Below the pieces are notes generated by a model. That model saw only the letters and a list, made by a program, of their open reading frames with translations. It did not search any database and was not told the origin of the DNA. Source: Paraburkholderia sp. IMGN_8 (GTDB lineage: Bacteria > Pseudomonadota > Gammaproteobacteria > Burkholderiales > Burkholderiaceae). From it: 64,000 nucleotides of DNA. A program made the translations under genes and the position numbers. The DNA is taken from the NCBI RefSeq assembly GCF_038050405.1, contig NZ_CP150901.1:3100001-3164000 (forward strand). Direction: 5' to 3'. Positions 18,652 through 27,085 of the stretch are shown here, one piece after another. Within the stretch, counting starts at the first letter, position 1. Each line of letters opens with the position of its first letter.

Positions 18652-20829
18652 TCAGAACTCGATCGTTGAAGTCAATGCGAGCGTGCGCTCCAGCCCGACG
18701 GCAAGCTGGCTCGAACCGGCCGCACTCCAGTAGTGCCTGTTGGCTGCGTTCTCGAGGTTGGCCTGGAACGTGGCTCGCTTACCGAAGAGACGCGTCGAAT
18801 AGCGCGCGCCAGCCGACAACAGTGCGTAGCCACCAATGGTCGCCTGATTGGCGTCGTTCACCGGACGCGGCCCGACGTAGTAAATCCCGCCGTTGAACGA
18901 CAATCCGGCAAGCTGCGGCACACGGTAGGTAGTGAACAGACTGCCTGTCACATGGGGCGTGTTTTCCGGCGTTTTACCGACCAGCGACGTATCCGACGAA
19001 TCGACAATGCGCGCATCGAGCAGCATGCCGGTCGCGACCACGGACACGTTGTCGCTCAGATCGCCCTGAAGCGAAAACTCGAGCCCTCGATAGCGTGAAT
19101 TGCCATTGAGCGCGTACACGTTGTCAGTGTTAGTCCCGGCCGACGGCTGACGCAGGTTGAACAACGCCACCGACGCCAGGGTGTTATTGCCGAAGCGATG
19201 CCGGATGCCGATTTCCTCCTGGCGGCTGACAGCGGCCGGCAGCACCTGATAGGCGTTCGATGCCGTGGCGGGAGCAGCACCACTCGACTCGAGCCCTTCG
19301 ATATAACTCGCGTACACACTGGTCTGCGGCGTCACCTTGAAGACGAGACTGGCCGACGGTGTGGTTTTGCTCACGTCATAGGTCGCCGTACCCGCTTGCG
19401 TGCTTCGATATTCCGAACGTCGCAAGCCTGCGACGAACTGCCATTTCGGCGTCAGTTCGATTCGATCGAACACGTAGACGCCGCGATTGTTGACGTGCTG
19501 CGCGTAGAACGCCTTCGAGCCTGCGGCAGTCAATGAGGTGATGCTGACCGGGTTGTAGAGATTCTGCTGCGCCGTGTAGTAGTAGGTCGTGAAGTCCGGC
19601 TGGAACAGCCAGTTGTCGACCGCGCCGAAAGTCACGTCATGGCCGATCGAACCCGTCTTGAAGAACCCGTTCACTTCGAAGCGCACGTTCTTGTTCTCGT
19701 ACATCTGGCCGTTTTGCTTGCTGCCCTGCAGCGTGCCCGCACCGGTGTCGACGTTGTACTTCTGGAAGATCCACAGCCAGCGGTCGCGGCGCGTAATCGA
19801 CTGGCCGACGGTAAAGCTCGCGCTCCAGGTATCGGAGAACAGATAGTCGGCACGCAGAATCTGGCTCGTCGCGCTGGCGTTGGTCGGCTTGTCGTTCGGC
19901 GAGAGCAGGCGGGTGGCATCGGGCAGTCCGGGCAGGCTGATGACACCGTTTTTCGCGGCGAGCGGCACAATGCCCGCCTGCTCGACCACACGTTGCTCGA
20001 TATGCTCCAGGTCATATTTGAACGACAGTTTGCGGCTCGCTTTCCAGTCGAGCGCAACGCTCGCGAACTTGCGATAGCCACGGTCGCCGTCGATCGGTGT
20101 TTCCACGTGCTCGTCCATCGCGTTGACGCGGATGCCAAACTGATTGTCAGGTCCAAAACGGCGCGCGATATCGACATGCGCGCCGATCGAGCCGTTGGTA
20201 TCGCCCAGCAGCGAGACACTGGTCACCGGCTCGCTGCCCGCGCGCTTCATGACCATGTTGACGATTCCGGCTGGCACCGCGAAGCCGTAGTACAGGGCGG
20301 AGGCGCCCTTGAGCACTTCGACGCGCTCCTTGTCCTCCATCGGCATCCAGATGTTGTTGTCGATCGGCAGGACCCCGTTCAGGTAATAGCTCGAACGATT
20401 GTCGAGAGCGATGCCCCGGATTGCCAGTTGATCGTACGCCAGGCCGTTGAGTTGTTGCCGGGTCACACCCGCCACGTTGCGCAGCGCGTCGTAGAGTCCT
20501 GTATCGCCCTGTTCATCCATCACATCGCGCGTCACGACGTTCACGGTGGCCGGCACATCGAGCGCATCGAGGCCGCGATACGGGCCGGTCTCGACCGTGG
20601 CGGGCGCATAGCCGCTGTGATCCTTGCTTCCGGTGACGCGAACGGGTGCGAGTTGTCGCGCGCTCGACTCGGCGTCTGCTTGAACCGCCTCCGTTGTGCT
20701 GGTGTCGCCAGCCTGCCCGTACGTCGCGACAGGACACCCAACTCCGATGAACCCGACTGCTGCCAACGATCGAAACACCTTCGATGTCCAGAATCGACCT
20801 TTGATTCTGTTCAATTCACCACGCTGCAT
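18652..20829 (-). CDS. TonB-dependent siderophore receptor
   Basis: Outer-membrane gated porin of 725 residues from the ATG at 20829 (a TTG-started frame reaches 20889 but ATG with GGGGA is better). A signal peptide (FRSLAAVGFIGVGCPVATYG) is followed by a plug domain with PATVNVVTRDVMDEQGDTGL and YYLNGVLPIDNNIWMPMED-type segments, then a 22-strand barrel ending ALTSTIEF with the terminal aromatic residue expected of outer-membrane proteins. VLKGASALYYGFAVPAGIVN is typical of ferric-siderophore receptors. No biosynthesis gene is nearby, so it may take up a foreign siderophore. A Fur-box-like inverted repeat lies upstream. Confidence 0.92.
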   Translation of the reverse strand: MQRGELNRIKGRFWTSKVFRSLAAVGFIGVGCPVATYGQAGDTSTTEAVQADAESSARQLAPVRVTGSKDHSGYAPATVETGPYRGLDALDVPATVNVVTRDVMDEQGDTGLYDALRNVAGVTRQQLNGLAYDQLAIRGIALDNRSSYYLNGVLPIDNNIWMPMEDKERVEVLKGASALYYGFAVPAGIVNMVMKRAGSEPVTSVSLLGDTNGSIGAHVDIARRFGPDNQFGIRVNAMDEHVETPIDGDRGYRKFASVALDWKASRKLSFKYDLEHIEQRVVEQAGIVPLAAKNGVISLPGLPDATRLLSPNDKPTNASATSQILRADYLFSDTWSASFTVGQSITRRDRWLWIFQKYNVDTGAGTLQGSKQNGQMYENKNVRFEVNGFFKTGSIGHDVTFGAVDNWLFQPDFTTYYYTAQQNLYNPVSITSLTAAGSKAFYAQHVNNRGVYVFDRIELTPKWQFVAGLRRSEYRSTQAGTATYDVSKTTPSASLVFKVTPQTSVYASYIEGLESSGAAPATASNAYQVLPAAVSRQEEIGIRHRFGNNTLASVALFNLRQPSAGTNTDNVYALNGNSRYRGLEFSLQGDLSDNVSVVATGMLLDARIVDSSDTSLVGKTPENTPHVTGSLFTTYRVPQLAGLSFNGGIYYVGPRPVNDANQATIGGYALLSAGARYSTRLFGKRATFQANLENAANRHYWSAAGSSQLAVGLERTLALTSTIEF

Positions 20830-20894
20830 GACTTCCCCGCTAATCGGCGTTTCGCACGTGGCGAAACATCCTGTTGTTTTATCTTTCAATCGCT

Positions 20895-20913
20895 AATGCG
20901 ACTCATTCGCATT
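20895..20913 (-). promoter_or_regulatory. Fur-box-like inverted repeat before TonB receptor
   Basis: A 7-5-7 inverted repeat, AATGCGA-CTCAT-TCGCATT, 66-84 bases upstream of the receptor start codon in an AT-rich stretch. The match to the canonical 19-bp Fur site is partial, so assignment to Fur rests mainly on position before an iron-uptake gene. Confidence 0.45.
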
Positions 20914-20986
20914 TATAACTTAAATGATTGCCGATATCAAGGAGAAAGAAACGGCGCGAGAGACCGGACGTGTGCGTCTCGCCCTG

Positions 20987-21643
20987 CTATCCCTTCAGTG
21001 CCACCCAGCCAAAGAGCCGCCGCCCGCCTAAACCGCTAATCGTTAGAAATAGAACCGCCGCGCCGAAATTCCACAGCAGGATCATGACCGTGGCATCGAT
21101 AGGATGAAACAGCGATAGCGCGACCGCTGTCATCGCCGCAACGGCGAGACTGGCCATCATCGCAATCGGCGTGGGAGCAAGGCGTGCGACGTGGCGCAAC
21201 ATGATGAGCATCATCAGCGAGAGCGGAATGCCGGTCAGCGCCAGTGTCGCGAAGCATCGCGCAGTCTCTCCGGGAGACATGCCTTCCGGGCCGATGCTGA
21301 CCCAGTTCGTCAGGCACCCATAGCTGATCGTGGACAGCCACACAGCAAGCGCAGGCACGGGCAGCAACAGCCAGCGCGATGACCGGCCGGGCACACTGGC
21401 AATAAACGCGGCCAGCGCCGCAAGCGCACCGGTGATCAACGCGGCGGCAACGCTGGTGACAAATGCGGGCTGATGCAGCTTGAGCATCAGATCCGCCCGA
21501 ACGCCATGTCCGACCGCAACAAGGACAAGCATCGACATCGCAAACAGCAGCCAGCAAACGGCCCGGACCGATGGTGGCCCAAGGCGGCGCACGGGCTTCA
21601 CGTCCGCGACAAGGGCGTCGATCAGACTGGAAGTTGTCCTCAT
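20987..21643 (-). CDS. NrsF/DUF1109-type anti-sigma factor
   Basis: A 218-residue protein with six hydrophobic segments and a short N-terminal cytoplasmic stretch (MRTTSSLIDALVADVKPVRR). This is the layout of the DUF1109 family, whose Caulobacter member NrsF holds sigma-F at the membrane. It overlaps the upstream ECF sigma gene in an ATGA arrangement, the usual coupling of sigma and cognate anti-sigma. NrsF acts through conserved cysteines; here Cys30 lies in helix 1 (VCWLLFAMS) and others at YGCLTNW and ARCFATL. Confidence 0.85.
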   Translation of the reverse strand: MRTTSSLIDALVADVKPVRRLGPPSVRAVCWLLFAMSMLVLVAVGHGVRADLMLKLHQPAFVTSVAAALITGALAALAAFIASVPGRSSRWLLLPVPALAVWLSTISYGCLTNWVSIGPEGMSPGETARCFATLALTGIPLSLMMLIMLRHVARLAPTPIAMMASLAVAAMTAVALSLFHPIDATVMILLWNFGAAVLFLTISGLGGRRLFGWVALKG

Positions 21644-22299
21644 GACTTGATTCCTCGTCTTTCAATCAACTTGCGCAGATTTTTCATCGCACGATGCGTG
21701 GCGACCTTCAGCGAGGCGATCGACGTCCCGGTCGCTGTCGACGCTTCCTTCAAGGACAGTTCCTCCAGCTTGAGCATACGGATCGCGTCTCGTTGCCCCG
21801 GTGGCAACGCTTCAACGGCTTCATGCAGTGCGCGTGCGTCGGATGCGCTCTCTACCAGATTCGCTTCAGGCATCGCGAAAGTTTCATGGTCAGGATCGAA
21901 CGGCGTCTCGTGCGCACCCAGACGGCCCTGATGCCGCAAACTGTCGACGATGCGTCGCGCTGCGATAGCCACGAGCCAGGGGCCGAACGGACGCGCCGGG
22001 TCATATGTATGCCGCACGGTGTGGATGGTGAGAAGAATGTCCTGAACCGTGTCTTCGACATCATTCCTGTTGTTGATCTTTCTCGCGGCCAAGGTCCTCA
22101 AGTATGGCGTGATCGCTTCAAGTAGTAACCGGTAGGCGTCCCGGTCGCCGGCCTGCGAGCGGATCATCAGCATGGTCCAGTCGAGACTGCCATCTGCGCG
22201 GCTTGCGGGCGTGCCACCCGAAGGATCGGACGCGTCGCCGCCCTGACGGTTTTCGACAAGCGTCAGCGGTGGGCCGGGGCGGTGGGTTCGGGAGCGCAT
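21640..22299 (-). CDS. ECF RNA polymerase sigma factor (SigF-like)
   Basis: An extracytoplasmic-function sigma factor of 219 residues from the ATG at 22299. Region 2 is at LDWTMLMIRSQAGDRDAYRLL through DVEDTVQDILLTIH, with the DPARPFGPWLVAIAARRIVD block, and region 4 is LPPGQRDAIRMLKLEELSLKEAS with a TGTSIASLKVATHRAMKNLR helix-turn-helix. The N-terminal 40 residues are not conserved, and the ribosome site before this start is weak, so the true start may lie inside. It is coupled by ATGA to the NrsF-like anti-sigma and should direct a small regulon, possibly including the promoter proposed at 22357. Confidence 0.9.
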   Translation of the reverse strand: MRSRTHRPGPPLTLVENRQGGDASDPSGGTPASRADGSLDWTMLMIRSQAGDRDAYRLLLEAITPYLRTLAARKINNRNDVEDTVQDILLTIHTVRHTYDPARPFGPWLVAIAARRIVDSLRHQGRLGAHETPFDPDHETFAMPEANLVESASDARALHEAVEALPPGQRDAIRMLKLEELSLKEASTATGTSIASLKVATHRAMKNLRKLIERRGIKS

Positions 22300-22356
22300 A
22301 GACAAATTCTGCACTTTTACGAGGAAGTTTTCGCAACAATAAATTTTTCGATCCGC

Positions 22357-22382
22357 GTAACTTTTTGCGTTTCGCCGGCGAA
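22357..22382 (+). promoter_or_regulatory. Candidate SigF-type ECF promoter GTAACT-N16-CGAA
   Basis: GTAACT (22357-22362) and CGAA (22379-22382) are separated by exactly 16 bases. The SigF consensus I recall from Caulobacter is GTAACC-N16-CGAA, so only one base differs. It sits between the ECF sigma gene on the minus strand and a tiny ORF at 22433 on the plus strand, the place expected for an autogenous regulon member. Confidence 0.5.
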
Positions 22383-22432
22383 TCTTCCCGCTGGTCGCAA
22401 GTGGGCAACCGCCATCCCCAGGAGAATGCAAA

Positions 22433-22558
22433 GTGAGCAAGCAATTGAACAGCCAGTTGATGACAGTATCGACCCTGTCTGCGGCCGTTGTTCATCGCGA
22501 TGCGCCGTGCATCTTGTCCGGTCGCCTGCCCGGCACAACGCTACCCATTGCGGGTTGA
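22433..22558 (+). CDS. 41-residue ORF, possible truncated BufA/DUF2282-like leader
   Basis: A GTG-started reading frame of 41 codons (MSKQLNSQLMTVSTLSAAVV, then HRDAPCILSGRLPGTTLPIAG) with a strong AGGAG eight bases upstream and a candidate SigF promoter 50 bases before it. The N-terminus reads like the beginning of an exported small protein of the DUF2282 (BufA) kind, which in several proteobacteria is controlled by sigma-F. The hydrophobic core is short and the frame stops early, so it may be a remnant rather than a working gene. No full-length partner (DUF692, DUF2063) is present. Confidence 0.35.
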   Translation: MSKQLNSQLMTVSTLSAAVVHRDAPCILSGRLPGTTLPIAG

Positions 22559-22709
22559 ACAGATGCAGTAATGGTTCCACTGTGCGGGATGAGCAAACCG
22601 CGGCCCTCCACGCGAAAGGGTCGAGCAATGGTTTGTTCATAGCAATCACCAATGTTTCACACCCTGCGGTGTACAGTTTCGAGGAACTACCGTCAGGAGA
22701 GCATCACTC

Positions 22710-24626
22710 ATGGTCAAGAAGCCAATCCTTGCTGCAATCCTTGGTGTGGTGATCGCGATGATTGCGCCGGTCTCTCAGGCGCAATACACCACCGACTGGC
22801 TGGCGAACACATTCGGAACGCTTGCCGCTCATGTGGGTAACACCGCGCGCTCGATGTGGGTCGCGCCTGAAGGCGTCATCTATACGGCTTCCATGTGGGA
22901 CGAAAACGAGGGTGGCGTCGCGATATACCAGAACGGCAAGAGCATCGGTTCAATCGGAATTCACAGCGAGTTTCAGGGTGGGGCCATTACGGGCAATGCC
23001 ACTTCGATCTTCGCGGCGTTGCAGTACAGCACCTCTTACGGCAGCGGTTCGGTAGGGCGATATAACCGGACCACCCAGAAACGCGATCTCCTCATCCCCG
23101 TCAGCACGTGGACCGCGGTCAAGCGGGCCGATGTCATCACCGGACTCGCAACGGCGGGCTCGCTCCTCTATGCAAGCGACATTCTTAGCAATCGCGTCCG
23201 GGTCTACACCACCGACGGCGTCTGGCAGCAGGACATCAACGTCTCGAGTCCCGGCGCACTCGCCGTGGATAGCGCGGGAAATATCTGGGTAGCTCAGAAG
23301 AGCGCGGGCGCGATCGTCGAATTCAGTCCGGCCGGCGCGCCCCTGAACACCATCCAGATGTCCGCGGCCTCGCGACCGTCCGCGCTGTATTTCGATGCGT
23401 CGTCCGGGCTGCTCATGGTCGGTGACCAGGGTCCCGACATGAACATCAAGCTCTACAACGTCTCAGGCACGCCGACACTGGCAGGCACGTTCGGCATTCA
23501 GGGCGGCTATCTCGACACCACCACCGGAACCAAAGGCCAGGTTGGCGACAAGCGCTTCACCCGCATCGTCGGTATCGGCAAAGACACCGCCGGCAACCTG
23601 TATGTGCTCAACAACCCGTGGGGCGGAGGTTGGGATCTCGGCCGCGACGGCGGCACCGACATTCACGCGTATGACAGTGCCGGCAACCTGCAGTGGAAGC
23701 TTCAGTCTCTCAACTTCGAGGCGGTCGCCGCCCCCGACCCGGCTACCGACGGCGCCTACTTCTATAGCGGCGCCCACATCTATACCGGCACCGCTGGCGG
23801 CACGTTCGTCGCGAACACCGTCAATCCGTTCGACTATCCGTCGGATCCACGCCTCAACATGAACGATACCCAGCGCGACGAGCACTTCGGTCAACTCGTC
23901 ACCGTCGGCGGAAACCGGATTCTCGTGGCGTCCGGCCAGAACCCCGGTATCTTCTACTTCTTCCATTTCAACGCGGCGAATGGCTACATCGCCATACCGG
24001 ACGCGTCGATTCCGGGTACGACGTTCAATACGACCAGATCGGTCACGGGCGGATTTTGCATCGACAGCAGGGGAGACGTGTGGGCGGGCCTGGACCGAAC
24101 GAATCACATCTACCACTACCCGCTGACCGGCTTCGACGGCTACGGCAAGCCAACATGGGGAGCAGGCATCGCCATTTCCATTCCGCTGAGCATCCGGCCA
24201 TTGACGCGCATCATCTACCTGGCGGAGAGCGATACCATGATCCTCGCGCAGGGCATTGCCGGGAGCTGGGACTGGACGGCTATGAACACGCGGATCGAGG
24301 TGTATCACGGCTGGAGCGCCGGCAACACCACCAAGCCCGCTCCGGTGATCAACCTCACGAGCGCCAATCCCAAGTCGATCACGGCAGCCGGCAACTATCT
24401 CTTCGTCGGATATGTGCACACCGCGCCCAACATCGACGCCTTCAATCTCACCACAGGCAACCTCGACACCACGCTGATCAACACGAGTACGGCTACGATG
24501 GACGTGGGTAACGACGTGGATTCGATGTACGGCCTCAGAACGTACCTTAGATCGACCGGCGAGTACGTGATCACGAAAGACAACTACAACGGCTCGAGCA
24601 TCGTTGTTTATCGCTGGACGCCGTGA
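22710..24626 (+). CDS. Secreted beta-propeller-like protein, unknown function
   Basis: A 638-residue exported protein with a clear signal peptide (PILAAILGVVIAMIAPVSQA, then QYTTD). The mature chain is made of repeated strand-turn blocks such as LAVDSAGNIWVAQKSAGAIVEF, GIGKDTAGNLYVLNNPWG and CIDSRGDVWAGLDRTNHIYHY, the D-x-x-G-N-I/L-W/Y-V pattern of NHL or SMP-30-like propeller blades. I do not recognise a specific enzyme. AGGAG precedes the ATG by ten bases. It is not clearly in an operon and lies downstream of the SigF-like region. Carbohydrate or surface binding is possible but unproven. Confidence 0.7.
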   Translation: MVKKPILAAILGVVIAMIAPVSQAQYTTDWLANTFGTLAAHVGNTARSMWVAPEGVIYTASMWDENEGGVAIYQNGKSIGSIGIHSEFQGGAITGNATSIFAALQYSTSYGSGSVGRYNRTTQKRDLLIPVSTWTAVKRADVITGLATAGSLLYASDILSNRVRVYTTDGVWQQDINVSSPGALAVDSAGNIWVAQKSAGAIVEFSPAGAPLNTIQMSAASRPSALYFDASSGLLMVGDQGPDMNIKLYNVSGTPTLAGTFGIQGGYLDTTTGTKGQVGDKRFTRIVGIGKDTAGNLYVLNNPWGGGWDLGRDGGTDIHAYDSAGNLQWKLQSLNFEAVAAPDPATDGAYFYSGAHIYTGTAGGTFVANTVNPFDYPSDPRLNMNDTQRDEHFGQLVTVGGNRILVASGQNPGIFYFFHFNAANGYIAIPDASIPGTTFNTTRSVTGGFCIDSRGDVWAGLDRTNHIYHYPLTGFDGYGKPTWGAGIAISIPLSIRPLTRIIYLAESDTMILAQGIAGSWDWTAMNTRIEVYHGWSAGNTTKPAPVINLTSANPKSITAAGNYLFVGYVHTAPNIDAFNLTTGNLDTTLINTSTATMDVGNDVDSMYGLRTYLRSTGEYVITKDNYNGSSIVVYRWTP

Positions 24627-24645
24627 TTGGGTATTCCGGAACAAC

Positions 24646-24710
24646 GCCCGGCCGCAGCCGCTCCGGGCAGGCCGGCGGAACCCTTGCCTTGCGGCTGCAG
24701 GCCTGCCGGG
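24646..24710. terminator. Long GC-rich hairpin between convergent genes
   Basis: GCCCGGC (24646-24652) and GCAGCCGC (24654-24661) pair with GCGGCTGC (24691-24698) and GCCGGGC (24704-24710), giving a 15-bp interrupted stem with a 29-base loop. It lies between the convergent propeller and PRC-barrel genes and could end transcription both ways. There is no T-run, so it is not a classical intrinsic terminator. Confidence 0.4.
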
Positions 24711-24729
24711 CAAGCCGGCCGCGCCACGC

Positions 24730-25167
24730 TCAATGGTGGCCGAAGTCCTTGCGCGCCACCGGAACGATACGCACCTTCGCATACTGGAAGGCCGGTGTCG
24801 ACTTGACCGCGTCGCGCGTCGCGCCGGCCCACACGAGCTTGCCGTCCACGTAGTCCAGTTGCGACATCGGAATCGCTACGTCGTGCTGGGACACGCCGAG
24901 AAACTGGTGAGCCGCCACGATCGCGAACGAAACGGCGTTATCCGGCGCGATGATGACATCGTGCAGCACGCCGACCTTCTCGCCGCTGTCGTTGTAGATG
25001 GGTTTGCCGAGCAGGCTCTTCTTCGCGCTCCAGCCCTCGAGAATAAGCTGCGACTGCTCGACCGAGATGCCGATGGTCTGCGCGCCCGCGACCTGTGCGT
25101 TTGCCTGCTGGCAAACCGCGCTAAATGCCGACGCTGCGATAAAAACAAATGCCCACTTTGCCTTCAT
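24730..25167 (-). CDS. Exported PRC-barrel domain protein
   Basis: A 145-residue protein with a signal peptide (AFVFIAASAFSAVCQQANA, then QVAGA) and a single PRC barrel at about residues 50-120: LLGKPIYNDSGEKVGVLHDV, a conserved IIAPDNAVSFAIV strand and VAIPMSQLDYVDGKLVW. PRC barrels are small binding domains found in ribosome-maturation and stress proteins. The exported form is common in Burkholderia and related bacteria and has no fixed function. The 3' end lies close to the hairpin shared with the convergent propeller gene. Confidence 0.82.
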   Translation of the reverse strand: MKAKWAFVFIAASAFSAVCQQANAQVAGAQTIGISVEQSQLILEGWSAKKSLLGKPIYNDSGEKVGVLHDVIIAPDNAVSFAIVAAHQFLGVSQHDVAIPMSQLDYVDGKLVWAGATRDAVKSTPAFQYAKVRIVPVARKDFGHH

Positions 25168-25312
25168 GATTTTTTCTCCAGAAGATGAGTTGATTCAAAA
25201 ACAACAGGTCGAAACTATTCAACTGCGCCGATGGCGCTGCTTGCCTGTGTCGTGCTGGTCGACACTTTGGCCCTGTTTCGAACGCGCCGCTTTCCAATTC
25301 GCACGATGACGG

Positions 25313-25456
25313 CATGCACAGGCCCATCGCGAGGGCCACTGCGACCGCCACCTTCGCGATATGCACGAAGCGGGGGCCGTCGTCCTTCCAGTACGTCTTC
25401 CACTCGTCCCGCCATCGTGGCCAGGCCGCGCCGTTCGCGTCCGCGGGCAGGTTCAC
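25313..25456 (-). pseudogene. N-terminal remnant of FUSC-type exporter
   Basis: From a GTG at 25456, twelve bases after the DUF3331 gene, 48 codons read like the start of an aromatic-acid/fusaric-acid exporter (FUSC): PRWRDEWKTYWKDDGPRF, then VHIAKVAVAVALAMGLCM as the first half of a membrane helix. After that the frame continues as non-membrane sequence to a stop near 25121 and none of the three frames restores transporter sequence. A complete FUSC protein would be 600-700 residues. I read it as a truncated gene; the family call rests on about 45 residues. Confidence 0.5.
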
Positions 25457-25466
25457 AAGGCACTCG

Positions 25467-25958
25467 TCAGTCGATCATTCCCGCGATCACGGAAGCCAGA
25501 ATCATCGCGTCGGCATTGGCCGGGATCGTGCTGCGCACCCTCGGCTTGTAGATCGCATCGTCACGGCGAATCGTCACGCCGCTCAACGAACAGCGCCCCT
25601 TGACGCGGGCGCGGCAGCTGATCCACACCTGTTCGGCGTAGCGGCACCGCGTGGCATCCTGCCAGAGCACGGCGATCGACGTGTCCGACAGCCGCTCGAT
25701 CACTTCGACCTGGATGTGCGGCGACGGCGCATACACAGCCATGCGCCGCGCCGGCTGCGCACGATAAGCTTCGCCCGCGCCTTCGTTGCCATCGCCGGCG
25801 AGCAGCGCACCGATCACGTGATCCCACACCGGTGCGCGAGCGCCGGTCATCATCGGGCCCGCTGTCTCGTGCGGCGCACCACACGCGTCAGGACCGGTTA
25901 GCGCTTCTTTCTGAAACGCTTCGGGGTGTGGCTTCACTTGAATTTCGCCAGGCATCAT
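25467..25958 (-). CDS. DUF3331 family protein
   Basis: A 163-residue cytosolic protein of DUF3331, a family I know almost only from Burkholderia and relatives. The conserved half is about 85-160: IQVEVIERLSDTSIAVLWQD, a YAEQVW segment, the cysteine-bearing CRARVKGRCSLSGVTIRRDD, and the ending IPANADAMILASVIAGMID. The spaced cysteines (RCRY, WISCRA, GRCSLSG) suggest a metal-binding or zinc-ribbon-like element, but that is inference. It is followed after 10 bases by the truncated FUSC remnant, so it may once have belonged to an exporter operon. Confidence 0.8.
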   Translation of the reverse strand: MMPGEIQVKPHPEAFQKEALTGPDACGAPHETAGPMMTGARAPVWDHVIGALLAGDGNEGAGEAYRAQPARRMAVYAPSPHIQVEVIERLSDTSIAVLWQDATRCRYAEQVWISCRARVKGRCSLSGVTIRRDDAIYKPRVRSTIPANADAMILASVIAGMID

Positions 25959-26052
25959 GTCTCTGCCGATCGAGCGGACGGAACCGCTGAAGCGACTTGA
26001 ACATGGGGTTATCCAATAGTGTTAGCAACGTTTCAATGACCTGGGGCGCGAA

Positions 26053-26304
26053 TCAGCTGCCCTCTTTTGTCGCGCCGGGCGCGATCGGTTTTTGCGTGGC
26101 AGTGGCTTTGATCTGCTCCGCTACCTGGACCGTCGGCGCCTGCGCGAAGAACTGCGACTTGACCACCGGTATGGCGTGTTCGCCCAGCACCATGCCAAGC
26201 AGGCCGGCTAGCGCGATCAACGGCGGCGCCGGCGATTGCACCTTGAGCAGCCAATAGAGAAGTCCGACGCCGAAGCCGACTCCCAGTGAAATGATGTAGC
26301 CCAT
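26053..26304 (-). CDS. XapX domain small membrane protein
   Basis: An 83-residue protein with two hydrophobic segments (YIISLGVGFGVGLLYWLLKV and PLIALAGLLGMVLGEHAIPV) containing the SPAPPLIALAGLLG block of XapX/DUF1427. The family usually has about 55 residues; here a polar tail of about 30 residues (QVAEQIKATATQKPIAPGAT) extends it. XapX proteins are often next to isochorismatase, HD-domain or amidohydrolase genes; here an HD-domain gene lies immediately upstream (27 bases), so the two are probably one transcript. Function unknown. Confidence 0.85.
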   Translation of the reverse strand: MGYIISLGVGFGVGLLYWLLKVQSPAPPLIALAGLLGMVLGEHAIPVVKSQFFAQAPTVQVAEQIKATATQKPIAPGATKEGS

Positions 26305-26331
26305 TCTGAATGTCCTTTCGATAACCGTCTG

Positions 26332-26973
26332 TCAATTCGGCCAGTCCGATCCCAGCACCAGCCCGCAAAAATTCAAGCGTCGATAGTTCGGGTCCCACCG
26401 ATCCAGCACGTCGGCATTTACCGTGCCGAACGTCGTCTCCGGACGATGCTCCATGCCACGGGCATAGGCCTCGATGATCTTTTTCTTGAAGCCGGATTCG
26501 CGTGGATAGGCCTGCACGATTTCGTCGCGCTGTTGCGCGGTGAACTCGTCGTAGCGGGCGCCTCGCACATCCATGTGCACCCCGGCGCTGGTCAGCGCGA
26601 CCAGTGGCGACATATGCTCGGGAATGCCCGGCGTCGTGTGCAGCGCGATCGCCGCCCAGACCTCACCGATCGCGTTCTCCGACACACCGTGCTGCCGCAG
26701 GAATTCACGCGCGGCATTCGCACCGTCCACTTCGAACCGGCAAGCAGAACGCTGGTGCTGCGCGTTCAAGCCGACGTTGTGAAACATCGCGCCGACATAC
26801 AACAACTCCGCGTCGAACGTCAGCCCTTCCCGATACCCGGTCAGCGCACCGAACAGAAACGCCCTGAGCGAGTGATGGAACATCAACTCGGACTCCGTAG
26901 CGCGTATCCGATCCGTTGCTGCCCGGGCCACCGCACCGTCGGGAATATCCACTCCCGCAATGGTTTTCTTCAT
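26332..26973 (-). CDS. HD-domain phosphohydrolase-like protein
   Basis: A 213-residue protein of the HD superfamily. Metal-site elements are visible in order: ESELMFHHSLRAFLFG (His), LLYVGAMFHNVGL (the HD pair reads HN here), and AIALHTTPGIPEH for the later histidine. Substitution of the HD aspartate by Asn is a known variant in this subgroup, which resembles cyanamide hydratase-like proteins, but could lower metal affinity. GGAGGAG lies five bases before the ATG at 26973. It is co-directional with the XapX gene. Confidence 0.8.
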   Translation of the reverse strand: MKKTIAGVDIPDGAVARAATDRIRATESELMFHHSLRAFLFGALTGYREGLTFDAELLYVGAMFHNVGLNAQHQRSACRFEVDGANAAREFLRQHGVSENAIGEVWAAIALHTTPGIPEHMSPLVALTSAGVHMDVRGARYDEFTAQQRDEIVQAYPRESGFKKKIIEAYARGMEHRPETTFGTVNADVLDRWDPNYRRLNFCGLVLGSDWPN

Positions 26974-27085
26974 GTCAACTCCTCCGTGCTGGACATCCCG
27001 CTCCGGCAAACCTTCCACCCAATCGATAGAGACTTTGGCCGATTCTTAAAACGACTTAACGAACGCGGCGCTTTGGCCGCGCCGC

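Noticed and set aside
19639..21039. 466-codon plus-strand frame opposite the TonB receptor
   Set aside because: Shadow frame; no signal, no domain, and it conflicts with the well-supported receptor.
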